Under the pieces are notes generated by a model that saw only the letters and a list, made by a program, of their open reading frames with translations, searched no databases and had not been told where the DNA came from. 46,215 nt of DNA from Hymenobacter citatus (GTDB lineage: Bacteria > Bacteroidota > Bacteroidia > Cytophagales > Hymenobacteraceae). The first letter of the stretch is position 1, and every line of letters begins with the position of its first letter. The translations under genes and the position numbers were made by a program. Below are positions 7,726 to 17,186 of the stretch, in pieces. Location: assembly GCF_014333615.1 (NCBI RefSeq), contig NZ_JACSCY010000025.1, forward strand, positions 1-46,215. The letters run 5' to 3'.

Positions 7726-9306
7726 GAGTTTGCAAGTGCTCAAGCAGCACTGTACCACTGTTGCCGTACATCACCTGCACATCTGCATGGGGCTGAAAAC
7801 CCATCGGCAAACTGTCGGCGGTCACGTACACCCGCTTCCGGGCCCGCGTTAACGCGACATAGAGTAGATTAATCTCCTCCAGCACCTTGCCACGGTATCC
7901 CGCCTCCGGTGCTTCCGCCCGAAACTCTTCTGCCAGCTTATCAATCATTGCCTGCGTAATAAATCCCGGCGCGAGCTGCACCTCGTCATATTCCAAGCCC
8001 TTGCAGCGATGCACTGTTGAAAAATATAGCTGAGCTTGGTCGCGGGCTCCGTCCGCCACGTGCAGCCGCTTCAGCTCCTTAATCAAGTCTACTACCTCAT
8101 TGCCGTAGTCCTCGACAATCTGGATGAGCATTTGCAGCTGCCGGTCCTCCGTCTGCTCCGCGTACTCTTCCAGCTCCTCAATGTTGGCCATCTTGCGAAT
8201 CAGCGGGTCCTTGATGGTTGTGCTTCACCCATTATACAATGCCAGCACATCGTACAAACTAGCTCCCTCGTCGGCATACGTGTACGACTGGATATGCCCC
8301 TCAAAATACACGCGCCGCAGCTGCTGTCGATGCTGGCGCACGTATTCAATGGCCTTCAGCAACAATTGCAAATTAGTGCGCCCTATTATTGCCCGCGTCG
8401 TGTTGCCATCCGTCACCTTGCCGGCTCCTGTAACGGTCAGCTGGGGCCCTACACCTAGCTTCGTCTTCCAAGCCAGCACTTGAGTCGCGAGCTGCGCAAT
8501 TGGGGCTTGAAACCGGAAGCTGGTACTGAGCTGCTGCTCCTGAAAGTCGGTTTTCTCCAGCGAGTTAACCGCGTGACGCCAGCCGTAAATCTGCTGGTGC
8601 GTGTCGCCCACAATCACCTTCGTAGCCGGTTGCTTGAAGAAAATATCCAGCATCACTTCTGAAGCATCTTGCCCTTCGTCAAATAAGATGATGTCAGCTG
8701 CTAGTCTTGGTTTGCTGAGCTGAAACAGCTTCAAGTAAAACTCGTGACTGATAGGTACCTCCGCCCGCTTCATACGCGCCAGTAGCTCCCGGCAATTACG
8801 TTCGATTAGTGCGTAATGCTTCGTAACAAACTCCCGGGCTTTGGCGTCCGATACTATAGCTAGGTAATCCAACTCCTGTACCTTGCTTTCTGCTTTGTTG
8901 CAGAAGTAGGTGATAAACTTCAGAATGTGATTTGCTAGCACATATTCTTGGTGGTGGTTTTCCTGAGTGCCACGAGGTAATTTCAGCAGCTCTACCAGCT
9001 CGTGCGCTTTATAATTATTTTGGGATGCAACTGGTAGCGGCTGCCACGCACCACGTGCCGGTACGCCAAGGAATGCGCCGTTTCAACTTGCACGTTCGAC
9101 AGACCGGCTGCCTCAAACTTGCGCACAGCCTCCTGCTTCACAGTTCTGTTAAAAGCTAGGTAAAGTATGCGTGTGCTAGCTGGCTGGGCTTTAGCATATT
9201 CGATCAGAGTAGTAGTTTTTCCGCTCCCGGCTACGGCATTGATTTTTAAGTCACCAGTGGCAGTAAGAATTGCTTGTTGTTCGGCTGTAAGATGCATAAC
9301 GATCAA
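7637..9306 (-). pseudogene. UvrD/FBH1-like helicase broken by frameshift and stop
   Basis: Three consecutive segments form one superfamily 1A helicase. Segment one (9306-8992) has Walker A AVAGSGKTTTL and YLAFNRTVKQEA. Segment two (8941-8225) has Walker B ILFDEGQDAS and GDTHQQIYGWRHA. Segment three (8191-7637) has motif V TVHRCKGLEYD and motif VI LLYVALTRARKRVYV. A one-base shift falls in the T-run at 9018-9021, after which the frame continues with NNYKAHELVELLKLPRG. An in-frame TGA at 8225-8227 (perhaps CGA mutated) splits NG from STTIKDPLIRK. The FNRTVKQEA and TAHSLAY motifs resemble FBH1-like stand-alone helicases. All motifs survive, so inactivation is recent, or the shift is a sequencing error. 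It starts about 120 bp from the GmrSD gene on the same strand. Confidence 0.75.
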
Positions 9307-9424
9307 TACATTAATACTTTATTATCCTTAAAAGGCGATTACGCTAGAATTTCTAAACAACTTCAATGCGTCACAAGCTTCACATCACATCTGTAACCTG
9401 CCGCTCTAGTTAAATACTTGCTAA

Positions 9425-11512
9425 TTAGTTCTCCGATTGCCAATCATAGGCCTGGCGTACCAAGTGCATCACGTCGTCTAATTCCTCGAACGATGCCAAC
9501 CCAACCTCTACATCGCCATTTCCCCAGCGGCCTATTCCCCTTACGTCCTTGCATAGGTTACGCGGGTCTCTGATTTCATCGAAAGGTAAATTAAGCGACA
9601 ATCGCAAACGGCTTTTCTGTGGCACCACATCTACAAAGTTAGTGTCCAGCTTAAAGGCTACGTACAGCTTTTTGATTTCTTGTTTGACGGCCGCGTCCAG
9701 ATTAAGCACGCGCTTCTGAAAGGCCCCAAACAGCTCACCCATCTGCCCATTCAAAAAATTGAATTGCTCTAGCTTGTATGTTCCGTCAACTGTTTCAGGC
9801 TCCCGATACGGCGCTAGCTCAGCTTCTGTTAAGGCTGGGGCTGACCATATTTTTAGGGCTTTGGTAGCCAAGGCCTGACCGCGCTGTAGTATCGCATCTT
9901 CCGTCCACTGCTCTTCTTTTGCCACGCTGGCATTTAGACGAATAGGGCTATCGGCAAAACCACCCTCTACTGTTTTCTTGTAGGCAAAGGGCTTGTCGCT
10001 CAACTTGGAGTTGTAGCCAGTTAACGTCAGATTACCTATTGTATGCAAGTGTTCTTCCTGAATGCGACGCCACTCCGGACCCAATTCGTCGCGCCATGCT
10101 TTCGACAGGTTTTCATTCTGCGGTAAAATGTGCTCGATAGTATATTCTTCCACGGGCACCCGTTCTTTCCGGCCGAAGTTCTCCAAGCGTTCAAGCAGAT
10201 AATTGCGTAGTCGCGAATTGTACACGTCCCGATGCTGAAACTCCCGGCGAAACTCCGTATCCGTCGGAAAGCGACGGTAGCTGTCTTTGAGTTGAAATGC
10301 GGCAGCTAGGCTTTCCACGTAGCGGTTTTTGCGCACCAGCCGGCCCAGGGCCGCAAAAGTCTTATTCAAACTATTGGTTGGGATGCCACATATAACGCGG
10401 CGAAACACATAAGCCTCTACCATGCGCACTATTTGCAGATGCTCCGCCGCCGATAGGTGTTCATCAAGATAGTCCGCGTACACTTCGAGGAGAAAAGGAG
10501 TTGCAGTATCGGCCCGCAATTCCAGCAGGTCCGAGTAAGCCTGTCGTAGCTGCCCGTTCGGTTCATGCTTTAGCTCAGGTAGCACAATGCGCACGTACAA
10601 GCCAGCATATAGATGCAAATCGCGCAGCTTTTCTTCTACAGCAGCCGGCGTAATAGCTCCTTTTAGAAAAGCTTTGTAACTCGTATAGACATCATCAATG
10701 CGCGGGATGGTGCCAGTCCGTACTGTCAGGTAGTCACGTACAAACCAGTCAAATAGCCCGGCATAATGTTCTCCAAACAGCTGCTCCATCGGAAACCAAT
10801 AGTGCTCGTAGAGTCGAGTTTGCACTTTGGGTTGCTGGCCCATCAGCACGTAATTACGGATCAGGTCAGCCTGTGACAGTGCCAGACCCGTCGAGTTCAT
10901 GCTTTCAAAAATTAGCTGTGGATTATCGACGCCTCTTTCCAAGGCCACGTCCACAATGAAAAGCCGCTGCAGTCCGGCATACACAGCCTTGGCATTATCC
11001 GCAGTTAGGCGCTGACGGAAATAGTTATAGTTGCGGCGTACGTTGCTAGGCACGTCAACCGGTGGTGCTGGGTGGCCTTCCAACACGTCAATCAATGCTT
11101 GCTTGTCGCCGCGGGTCAGCATCAGCTTATAGCGTAGTGTGCCTTCCTCCTCTGCGTTGAACAAATAGTAGTTCTTAAGCTTAGTAGCCGACGTGCTTTC
11201 CAATAGACCAGGCTGCTGCTGTACCAGTTCAGCCAGGGCTGCAAGCAATAACGTCAATGTTGTAACTCGCTGTTGCCCGTCGATAATTAACAGTTCAGGT
11301 ACCTCGGAAGCATTGTGCTGGTCCTGCTCGAAGTAAACCACCGAGCCTACGAAGTGTCCTGTACCATCTTCTGCCTGGCTGACGCTCAAAATGTCGTTGA
11401 AGAGCTGGTTGCATTGGCTTTCGTGCCAGCTATAAGTGCGTTGATAGATTGGGATAATAAACTGCTTAGAGGTTTGCAGAAACTTAAGAAGATTGGCCTG
11501 TTTGGCTTTCAT
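9425..11512 (-). CDS. GmrSD-type DUF262/DUF1524 restriction protein
   Basis: A 695-aa single-chain relative of the type IV enzyme GmrSD, which cuts DNA carrying modified (often glucosylated) cytosines. The N-terminal DUF262 domain has IPIYQRTYSW (20-29) and IDGQQR (77-82), the nucleotide-hydrolysing ParB/Srx-like core, followed by FESMNSTGLALSQADLIRN. The DUF1524 HNH-type nuclease holds His461 in EHILPQ and GNLTLTGYNSKL (493-504). A further C-terminal domain (about 560-695) resembles DUF5655. All catalytic signatures are present, so it is probably active against modified phage DNA. It stands alone on the minus strand, downstream of nothing visible, divergent from the type I operon. Confidence 0.88.
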   Translation of the reverse strand: MKAKQANLLKFLQTSKQFIIPIYQRTYSWHESQCNQLFNDILSVSQAEDGTGHFVGSVVYFEQDQHNASEVPELLIIDGQQRVTTLTLLLAALAELVQQQPGLLESTSATKLKNYYLFNAEEEGTLRYKLMLTRGDKQALIDVLEGHPAPPVDVPSNVRRNYNYFRQRLTADNAKAVYAGLQRLFIVDVALERGVDNPQLIFESMNSTGLALSQADLIRNYVLMGQQPKVQTRLYEHYWFPMEQLFGEHYAGLFDWFVRDYLTVRTGTIPRIDDVYTSYKAFLKGAITPAAVEEKLRDLHLYAGLYVRIVLPELKHEPNGQLRQAYSDLLELRADTATPFLLEVYADYLDEHLSAAEHLQIVRMVEAYVFRRVICGIPTNSLNKTFAALGRLVRKNRYVESLAAAFQLKDSYRRFPTDTEFRREFQHRDVYNSRLRNYLLERLENFGRKERVPVEEYTIEHILPQNENLSKAWRDELGPEWRRIQEEHLHTIGNLTLTGYNSKLSDKPFAYKKTVEGGFADSPIRLNASVAKEEQWTEDAILQRGQALATKALKIWSAPALTEAELAPYREPETVDGTYKLEQFNFLNGQMGELFGAFQKRVLNLDAAVKQEIKKLYVAFKLDTNFVDVVPQKSRLRLSLNLPFDEIRDPRNLCKDVRGIGRWGNGDVEVGLASFEELDDVMHLVRQAYDWQSEN

Positions 11513-11523
11513 CAGATGGGATA

Positions 11524-11988
11524 ATTACTCGGTAGTAGATTTCGTTTTGATATGAAGAGTGCGCTCCGGCGTCGCTTGCCCTTTGCTGCTTCCTGTAGCA
11601 AGTATATTTACTTTGCGGGAAGCTTGCTAGGTAATAAGTCACGCCAACCACTATCCTAAAGATTTTACGTGCGGCATCCCAATTAAATTATTCATGGACC
11701 AGCTTAAGCGTCTATTCTTCTACATCGGCCTTAAGCCACGCAACGTCATGGACGTGCCGAGTGCATAGACTCCCTTCACGGCTAGGCTACAGATATCAGG
11801 TGCTAAGAAGGCTCTTTATATAGCGTAGCCTGAATTTATCTTCACCGGCTATTCTACCGATATTGCGCCGCCAAGTTACCAAGCCGTTGAGCTAGCTTAC
11901 TGCGGCGCTTGTGAATCCTACTCAGGTACAGGTTATAATTGATTATCCTATCGGCGCTTAGCTTCGACAAATAATTCCCATTCATTAC
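11524..11988. promoter_or_regulatory. Divergent intergenic region, GmrSD and hsd operon
   Basis: This 465-bp stretch lies between two divergently transcribed defence units and must contain both promoters. A 24-codon ORF (11695-11769) has no recognised family. No operator repeats were seen. Confidence 0.35.
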
Positions 11989-14958
11989 ATGGTCAACGAG
12001 CAGCAAATTGAATACGGCTTTATCGGCGAATTAACTCGGCTGAAATACATCCACCGCCCCGACATCCACGACAATGTCGCTCTGGAACGCAACTTTCGGG
12101 AGAAGTTCGAGGCCCTAAACCGCGTCAAGCTGTCCGAAGCGGAATTCAGCCGCCTGCGGGATGAAATCATCAACCCCGACGTATTTCTGGCGTCCAAAAC
12201 CCTGCGTGGGCGCAACACTTTTATCCGCGAAGACGGCACGCCGTTGAACTATACCCTGGTCAACATCAAGGAGTGGTGCAAAAACGAGTTTGAGGTCGTT
12301 AACCAGCTGCGCATTACTACTGACAAAAGCCACCACCGCTACGACGTTATTCTGCTAATCAATGGTATTCCGGTGGTGCAGCTGGAGCTGAAGACCTTAG
12401 GGGTGTCGCCGCGCCGGGCCATGCAGCAAATTGCCGACTATAAGGCCGACCCCGGCAACGGTTACACTAATACGTTGCTGTGCTTCGTGCAGCTATTTAT
12501 CGTCTCCAACCGCGAACGGACCCTGTACTTCGCCAACAACCGCACTCAGCACTTCAACTTCGCGGCCGACGAGCAGTTTTTGCCGGTGTACGAATACGCC
12601 GACCTCGACAACCGCAAGCCTACCAGCCTGCACGAGTTTGCCGAGCAGTTCCTGGCCAAATGCTCGCTGGCCGAAACCATCAGTCGCTACATGGTGCTGG
12701 TGGAAAGCGAGCAGCGCCTACTAGTGATGCGCCCCTACCAAATTTACGCCGTGAAGGCCATTGTCGACTGCATCCACCAGAACCGGGGCAACGGCTACAT
12801 CTGGCACACCACCGGCAGCGGCAAAACGCTTACGTCCTTCAAGGCCTCCACGCTGCTCAAGGACAACCCCGATATCGAGAAGTGTCTGTTTGTGGTCGAC
12901 CGCAAAGACCTCGACCGCCAGACCCGCGAGGAATTCAATAAATTTCAGGAAGGCTGCGTGGAGGAAAACACCAACACAGAAACGCTGGTGCGCCGCCTGC
13001 TCTCCACCGACTATGCTGATAAGGTTATCGTCACCACCATTCAGAAGCTGGGGCTGGCCCTCGACCAGAACCACCGCAAGGAATACAAGAAACGGCTGCA
13101 ACCGCTGCGCGACAAGCGCGTGGTGTTTATTTTCGACGAGTGCCACCGCTCCCAGTTCGGCGACAACCACCAGGCCATTAAAGATTTCTTTCCGAAAGCT
13201 CAGCTCTTCGGCTTCACCGGCACGCCCATTTTCGAGCAGAACGCCACCTATACCCAGATAGAAGGCGAGGAGAAAACTCTCAAAACCACGGAAGACATTT
13301 TCCAGCAGCTACTGCACGCCTACACTATCACCCACGCCATCGAGGACAAGAACGTGCTGCGTTTTCACGTGGACTACTTCAAGCCCGAGGGCAAAACGAA
13401 GCCTAAGCCCGGCACCGGCCTGGCGCAAGCCAAGGTGATGGAGGCCATCTTGCAGAAGCACGATGCCGCTACCCACCAGCGCCGCTTCAATGCCATCCTG
13501 GCTACTCAGAGCATCAGCGACGCTATTGCTTACTACCGTCTCTTCCGGGAAGTGCAGCAGCGCCGCCAGGTTGACGACCCCGACTTCCTACCCTTGAACA
13601 TTGCCTGCGTGTTTTCGCCGCCCGCCGAAGGCAACAAGGACGTGCAGCAGCTACAGGAAGACCTGCAACAGGAAAAGCAGGACAACCAGCAGGACCCCGA
13701 AGGCAAGAAAGCCGCCCTCACAGCCATCATTGCCGACTACAACCAACAGTACGGTACCAACCACCGCCTGGCGGAGTTCGACCTGTACTACCAGGACGTG
13801 CAGCAGCGCATCAAAGACCAGAAGTGGCCGCTGGCCGACTTCCCGCGCCGCGAGCGAATCGACCTCACCATCGTGGTGGACATGCTGCTCACGGGCTTCG
13901 ACTCCAAGTACCTCAACACGCTGTACGTGGATAAGAACCTGCGCCACCACGGCCTGATTCAGGCGTTTTCGCGCACCAACCGCGTGCTGAACGCCACCAA
14001 GCCCGCCGGCAACATTCTCGACTTCCGGCAGCAGCAGCCCGCCGTAGACGCGGCCATTGGCTTGTTTGCGGGCCTGAAGCAGGGCGAAGACCCCAAGAAA
14101 ATCTGGCTCGTAGACCCCGCCCCGGTGGTGCTGGAACGCTACGCGCAGGCCGTGGAGCAGCTGGAAACGTTTATGGAGCGCCAGGGCCTGACCACCGACC
14201 CCGGCCAGGTCAATAACCTACACGGCGACGTGGCCCGCGGCGAGTTCGTGGAGAAGTTTAAGGAAGTGCAGCGCCTACGCACCCAGCTCGACCAGTACAC
14301 CGACCTAGCCGCGCCGGAACAGGCGCAGCTCGAAGCGCTGCTGCCTACCGACGACCTGCGTGCCTTCCGGGGGCAGTACCTGGAAGTGGCCAAAGACCTG
14401 CGCTACAAACAACACACGGGCGGCGCCGGCCACGACGACGTTGACCAGCTCGACTTCGAGTTTGTGCTCTTCGCCTCGGCCGTCATCGACTACGACTACA
14501 TTGTGGGGCTCATGGCCGCCAGCACCACGCCGGGCACGCCCAAAAAGCAGAAGATGACGCGCGAGCAAATCATCGGTTTGCTAGGCTCCAGCGCCAACCT
14601 CATGGACGAGGCCGACGACCTGGCCGCCTACTTCACTCAACTGCCTACCAACCGAGGCTATACCGAGGCCGAAATCCGGGAAGGTTACGAAACCTTTAAG
14701 CAGCAGCAGAACGCCGCTGAGCTGGCCGCTACCGCCGCCCGCTACGGTCTGGCCCCGGCGGCCCTCACGGCCTTTGTGCAGGGTACCCTGGAACGCCTGA
14801 TTCTGGACGCCGACCAGCTGCGCGACCTGCTGGCCCCGTTGGGCCTGGGCTGGAAAGCCCGTGCCGCCCAGGAAAGCAAGCTGATGGCCGAGCTGATTCC
14901 GCACTTGAAGAAACTAGCCCACGGCCGCGACATCTCCGGCCTAAACGCCTATGAGTAA
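11989..14958 (+). CDS. hsdR: Type I restriction enzyme, R subunit
   Basis: A 989-aa motor and nuclease subunit. The N-terminal PD-(D/E)XK nuclease has Asp119 and Glu133-Leu-Lys135 (RYDVILL, then QLELKTLG). The SF2 translocase has Walker A TTGSGKT (274-280), DECHRSQFGD (383-392), GFTGTPIF (408-415), TGFDSKYLNTLYVDK and AFSRTNRV. The helical C-terminal domain binds the methylase core. It is the first gene of a five-gene operon and overlaps the next by 8 nt. HsdR, HsdM and HsdS together cut unmodified DNA after ATP-driven translocation. Length and motifs are normal, so it is expected to be active. Confidence 0.95.
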   Translation: MVNEQQIEYGFIGELTRLKYIHRPDIHDNVALERNFREKFEALNRVKLSEAEFSRLRDEIINPDVFLASKTLRGRNTFIREDGTPLNYTLVNIKEWCKNEFEVVNQLRITTDKSHHRYDVILLINGIPVVQLELKTLGVSPRRAMQQIADYKADPGNGYTNTLLCFVQLFIVSNRERTLYFANNRTQHFNFAADEQFLPVYEYADLDNRKPTSLHEFAEQFLAKCSLAETISRYMVLVESEQRLLVMRPYQIYAVKAIVDCIHQNRGNGYIWHTTGSGKTLTSFKASTLLKDNPDIEKCLFVVDRKDLDRQTREEFNKFQEGCVEENTNTETLVRRLLSTDYADKVIVTTIQKLGLALDQNHRKEYKKRLQPLRDKRVVFIFDECHRSQFGDNHQAIKDFFPKAQLFGFTGTPIFEQNATYTQIEGEEKTLKTTEDIFQQLLHAYTITHAIEDKNVLRFHVDYFKPEGKTKPKPGTGLAQAKVMEAILQKHDAATHQRRFNAILATQSISDAIAYYRLFREVQQRRQVDDPDFLPLNIACVFSPPAEGNKDVQQLQEDLQQEKQDNQQDPEGKKAALTAIIADYNQQYGTNHRLAEFDLYYQDVQQRIKDQKWPLADFPRRERIDLTIVVDMLLTGFDSKYLNTLYVDKNLRHHGLIQAFSRTNRVLNATKPAGNILDFRQQQPAVDAAIGLFAGLKQGEDPKKIWLVDPAPVVLERYAQAVEQLETFMERQGLTTDPGQVNNLHGDVARGEFVEKFKEVQRLRTQLDQYTDLAAPEQAQLEALLPTDDLRAFRGQYLEVAKDLRYKQHTGGAGHDDVDQLDFEFVLFASAVIDYDYIVGLMAASTTPGTPKKQKMTREQIIGLLGSSANLMDEADDLAAYFTQLPTNRGYTEAEIREGYETFKQQQNAAELAATAARYGLAPAALTAFVQGTLERLILDADQLRDLLAPLGLGWKARAAQESKLMAELIPHLKKLAHGRDISGLNAYE

Positions 14959-15964
14959 CGTGCGCCCTAACAACGAACAAGCGTTTGACGAGCTGCTGCA
15001 CCGCATCCGGCAAACGCGGCAGGCTGTGTTTGCGCACGCCAATACGGCCCTGATTGACTTGTACTGGTCCGTGGGGCAGTTGATTAGCCAGAAGGTGCAG
15101 CGCGAAGCCTGGGGCAAGGGCGTGGTGGCCGAGCTGGCTCGCTACCTGGCCCGGCACGCGCCGGAGATGAAGGGCTTCAGCGACAAAAATCTCTGGCGGA
15201 TGAAGCAATTTTACGAGACCTACGAGGGGGACGCACTTCTCGCACCACTGGTGCGAGAAGTATCTTGGACGCACAACCTGACTATTTTTTCGCGCTGCAA
15301 AAGCAGTGAAGAGCGGGCTTACTACCTACGACAGTGCCTAGCCGAACGCTATTCCTCTCGGGAGCTGGAACGACAGATAAGCAGTGCCCAGTTTGAGCGC
15401 GCCCAGCTCGGCCAGCCAAAACTCTCAGCGGTGCTGAGAGAATTGCATCCGGCTGCCGACCAGGTGTTTAAAGACAGCTACGTGCTGGAATTTCTGGGGC
15501 TGCCGGAGCCGCACCGCGAAGCCGACTTGCAACGGGCGCTGGTGGGCCAGATGAAGAGCTTTATCCTGGAGCTGGGCAGCGACTTCATCTTCGTGAGCGA
15601 AGAATACCGCCTGCAAGTAGGCAACCAGGACTTTTACGTTGACCTGCTGTTCTTTCACCGGGGCCTGGCGGCGCTGGTGGCCGTGGAGCTGAAGATTGGG
15701 CGGTTTGAGCCGGCGCACCTGGGGCAGCTCACGTTCTACCTCGAAGCCCTCGACCGCGACGTGAAAAAGACCCACGAAAACCCCAGCATTGGGGTGCTGC
15801 TGTGCCGCGACCACGACCAAGAAGTGGTAGAGTACGCCCTGTCGCGCCACCTCTCGCCCACCCTTGTGGCCCAATACCAGCTTCAGCTACCCGATAAAAA
15901 ACTATTGCAGGCCCACCTGCACGAACTCCTGCGCGGCGAGTTGCCCGCTAACAACAATTTATGA
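14951..15964 (+). CDS. DUF1016/YhcG-family PD-(D/E)XK nuclease
   Basis: A 337-aa protein with the two YhcG domains: the N-terminal DUF1016_N helical domain (DLYWSVGQLI, GFSDKNLWRMKQFY, residues 36-88) and a C-terminal nuclease (about 165-330) with Asp231 in FYVDLLFF and Glu246-Leu-Lys248 in VAVELKIG. Such genes are often found inside type I restriction loci, where their role is unsettled; accessory nuclease and mobile-element functions have both been suggested. Here it overlaps hsdR by 8 nt and hsdS by ATGA, so it is translationally coupled and a true operon member. Two perfect hairpins lie within its coding sequence (15235-15261 and 15422-15440). Confidence 0.88.
   Translation: MSNVRPNNEQAFDELLHRIRQTRQAVFAHANTALIDLYWSVGQLISQKVQREAWGKGVVAELARYLARHAPEMKGFSDKNLWRMKQFYETYEGDALLAPLVREVSWTHNLTIFSRCKSSEERAYYLRQCLAERYSSRELERQISSAQFERAQLGQPKLSAVLRELHPAADQVFKDSYVLEFLGLPEPHREADLQRALVGQMKSFILELGSDFIFVSEEYRLQVGNQDFYVDLLFFHRGLAALVAVELKIGRFEPAHLGQLTFYLEALDRDVKKTHENPSIGVLLCRDHDQEVVEYALSRHLSPTLVAQYQLQLPDKKLLQAHLHELLRGELPANNNL
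15235..15261. repeat. 13-bp perfect palindrome inside the yhcG-like gene
   Basis: ACTTCTCGCACCA and its exact complement are separated by one base. It encodes the ALLAPLVREVSW segment. A second, shorter hairpin (CTCTCAGC, GGT, GCTGAGAG) lies at 15422-15440. As mRNA these would form strong stems in mid-gene and might tune translation of the operon; chance is also possible. Confidence 0.5.
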
Positions 15965-17175
15965 GTAAAAAAATAACCAAAACGGCCCTGCCGAAGCTGC
16001 GGTTTCCGGAGTTTTTAGGTAAGGAGGAGTGGAAAGAAAAAAAATTAGGTGAGCTTACTTATTCAATCAGTGAAAGAAACAAGAAGGATAAAAAGCTCCC
16101 TATCTACTCAATAAGCAATATAAATGGCTTTGTTCCACAATCATCACAGTTTGAAGGAGTGGATAGCCACGAAAGAGGCTACGATATTACGCTTTATAAA
16201 ATAGTAGACAAGAATACTTTTGCTTATAACCCTGCTAGGATTAATGTTGGGTCTATAGGCTATAGCGGAGAGCTAAGCGAAGTGCTAATTAGCTCTTTGT
16301 ATGTCTGCTTTAAAACTGATGATAACCTAGATGACAAATTCCTTTGGAATATTCTCAAATCAGACAAATTTAATCAAGCAGTTAATAATACTGTTGAAGG
16401 TGGAATAAGGAGCTATTTATTTTATGAGAACCTTGCAACAATTAAAATCGAGGTTCCTTTTCTCCCCGAACAGCAAAAAATAGCCGCCACCCTTTCCTCC
16501 CTCGACGACCTCCTCACTGCCCAAAGCGCCAAGTTGGAAGCCCTGCAAGACCACAAACGCGGCCTGATGCAGGGACTCTTTCCCGCCGCCGGAGAAACGG
16601 TGCCGAAGCGGCGGTTTCCGGAGTTTCGGGATGCGGGGGAATGGGAGGAGAAGAAGTTGGGGGATATCTGCAAAATGCAGGCTGGAAAATTCGTAAATGC
16701 CTCAAATATTTACGCAGAATCTCATGAAAGCTTATTCCCTTGTTATGGTGGAAATGGTTTGCGCGGTTACACGAAAACATTTACGCACAAAGGAAAATAT
16801 TCCCTTATCGGACGACAAGGCGCACTTTGTGGCAATGTGATGCTAGCGGCTGGAAAGTTTCATGCGACAGAACACGCGGTAGTTACAACACCAAATTCAA
16901 AAATTGATACCGATTGGTTTTACTATTTGCTTGTGATTTTAAACCTAAATCAGTACGCAACCGGTGCAGCCCAACCTGGGCTTGCTGTTCAAAACCTTGA
17001 AAAGGTCGAAATCAGAATTCCACAGACTGAAACCGAACAGCAAAAAATAGCCAACTGTCTTTCCTCACTCGACAACCTCATCATCGCGCAAAGCCAGAAA
17101 CTAGAGGCCCTCAAGCGGCACAAGAAAGGGCTGATGCAGGCGCTGTTTCCGGCAGCTAGTGAACAGAGTGCCTAG
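15961..17175 (+). CDS. hsdS: Type I restriction enzyme, S (specificity) subunit
   Basis: A 404-aa DNA-recognition subunit with the classical two-repeat plan. Target-recognition domain 1 follows FPEFLGKEEWKEKKLGEL (about 15-30). The first conserved helix has QQKIAATLSSLDDLL and LEALQDHKRGLMQGLF. Domain 2 follows FPEFRDAGEWEEKKLG (about 219-234). The second helix has QQKIANCLSSLDNLI and LMQALFPAA. The two TRD-coding stretches (about 16030-16460 and 16680-17030) are much more AT-rich than the conserved parts, the usual sign of TRD shuffling. The recognition sequence cannot be read from the protein. It overlaps the preceding gene by 4 nt. Confidence 0.95.
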   Translation: MSKKITKTALPKLRFPEFLGKEEWKEKKLGELTYSISERNKKDKKLPIYSISNINGFVPQSSQFEGVDSHERGYDITLYKIVDKNTFAYNPARINVGSIGYSGELSEVLISSLYVCFKTDDNLDDKFLWNILKSDKFNQAVNNTVEGGIRSYLFYENLATIKIEVPFLPEQQKIAATLSSLDDLLTAQSAKLEALQDHKRGLMQGLFPAAGETVPKRRFPEFRDAGEWEEKKLGDICKMQAGKFVNASNIYAESHESLFPCYGGNGLRGYTKTFTHKGKYSLIGRQGALCGNVMLAAGKFHATEHAVVTTPNSKIDTDWFYYLLVILNLNQYATGAAQPGLAVQNLEKVEIRIPQTETEQQKIANCLSSLDNLIIAQSQKLEALKRHKKGLMQALFPAASEQSA

Positions 17176-17186
17176 CCTAAGAAGCC

